Source: an uncultured Lysobacterales bacterium (lineage in GTDB: Bacteria; Pseudomonadota; Gammaproteobacteria; Xanthomonadales; SZUA-36). From it: 5,676 bases of DNA. The notes beneath the pieces were generated by a model. That model was not told the origin of the DNA and searched no databases. It saw only the letters and a list, made by a program, of their open reading frames with translations. The position numbers and the translations under genes were made by a program. The stretch covers positions 1-5,676 of the forward strand of contig CALKKN010000009.1 of the NCBI GenBank assembly GCA_937995275.1. The letters run 5' to 3'. Below, piece by piece: positions 5,374-5,676 of the stretch (the first letter of the stretch is position 1; every line of letters starts with the position of its first letter).

Positions 5374-5676
5374 TCAGCCACCGCCGGACCGCTGCGGATA
5401 GCGTTGGTGGACATAGTCCTCGATCATGTCCAGGAACTCGGAGGTGAGGTTATCGCCGCGCAGTGTCCGGCGCTTTTCGCCATCCACGAACACCGGCGCC
5501 ACCGGGGCTTCGCCGGTCCCGGGCAGGCTGATGCCGATGTCGGCGTGGCGGCTTTCGCCGGGGCCGTTGACGACGCAGCCCATCACGGCGAGGGACAGCG
5601 TCTCGACACCGTCGTACTGTCTCTTCCATTCGGGCATGCGGTGCCTCACGAACTGCTCCACGTCGCGGGCCAGCGA
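5374..5676 (-). CDS. ispG: IspG (GcpE), 4-hydroxy-3-methylbut-2-enyl diphosphate synthase, C-terminal part
   Basis: The last 100 residues are present; the gene continues beyond the right edge of the window. IspG converts MEcPP to HMBPP in the MEP isoprenoid pathway using a [4Fe-4S] cluster. The C-terminal Fe-S domain motif [10 protein letters not shown], followed by SRHADIGIS, is intact. Its cysteine (TGC at 5577-5575) corresponds to cluster ligand Cys305 of E. coli IspG, and the glutamate seven residues later to ligand Glu312. The other two cluster cysteines lie outside the window. The frame is open to the edge, beginning SLARDVEQF. The C-terminus ends in YPQRSGGG. The stop (5374) is 14 bases before the methyltransferase ATG, consistent with an operon. 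Confidence 0.95.
   Translation of the reverse strand, partial: SLARDVEQFVRHRMPEWKRQYDGVETLSLAVMGCVVNGPGESRHADIGISLPGTGEAPVAPVFVDGEKRRTLRGDNLTSEFLDMIEDYVHQRYPQRSGGG

Noticed and set aside
4778..5401. Plus-strand open frame of 207 codons opposite the methyltransferase
   Set aside because: Antisense shadow of a gene with clear SAM-binding motifs; its translation resembles no family.

Overview
The window looks like chromosome from a GC-rich proteobacterium. I favour a Gammaproteobacterium, because the YgfZ signature (KGCYPGQEIVART, then KYLGKVKR) reads as gamma-type. The succinate dehydrogenase subunits, however, resemble the alphaproteobacterial/mitochondrial type. This assignment rests on motif memory, not on a search. 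The window is densely coding core metabolism. I see no mobile element, CRISPR array, tRNA, rRNA or broken gene.

Layout. On the minus strand from about 3635 down to 30 lies a tightly packed respiratory complex II operon, in transcription order: a 64-residue DUF1674/SDHAF4-type assembly factor gene (3602-3408), sdhC (3371-2985, GTG start), sdhD (2988-2608), sdhA (2604-814) and sdhB (812-30). The sdh genes proper overlap by 4 bases (sdhC/sdhD) or are separated by 3 bases (sdhD/sdhA) and 1 base (sdhA/sdhB), so they are almost certainly co-transcribed and translationally coupled. A 147-base divergent region (3603-3749) carries a promoter candidate in each direction and a perfect 7+7 inverted repeat over the sdh -10 and start region. 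To its right, on the plus strand, is ygfZ (3750-4571), a folate-binding factor for Fe-S enzyme maintenance. Its 3' end overlaps by 22 bases the 3' end of a convergent SAM-dependent methyltransferase gene of unknown substrate (5359-4550). That gene follows the 3' end of ispG (5676-5374, truncated by the window edge) with a short gap and probably forms an operon with it.

How the genes fit together. SdhCDAB oxidises succinate in the TCA cycle and passes electrons through FAD, three Fe-S clusters and heme b to ubiquinone. The DUF1674 protein is expected to help assemble SdhA with SdhB. YgfZ is known in E. coli to support the activity of several Fe-S enzymes, including succinate dehydrogenase, and IspG is itself a 4Fe-4S enzyme of isoprenoid synthesis, which also supplies the quinone side chain. 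The neighbourhood therefore has an Fe-S/respiration theme, with the complex II operon and an Fe-S maintenance factor sharing one divergent control region. The least explained elements are the DUF1674 gene at the operon head, the dyad in the control region and the methyltransferase.
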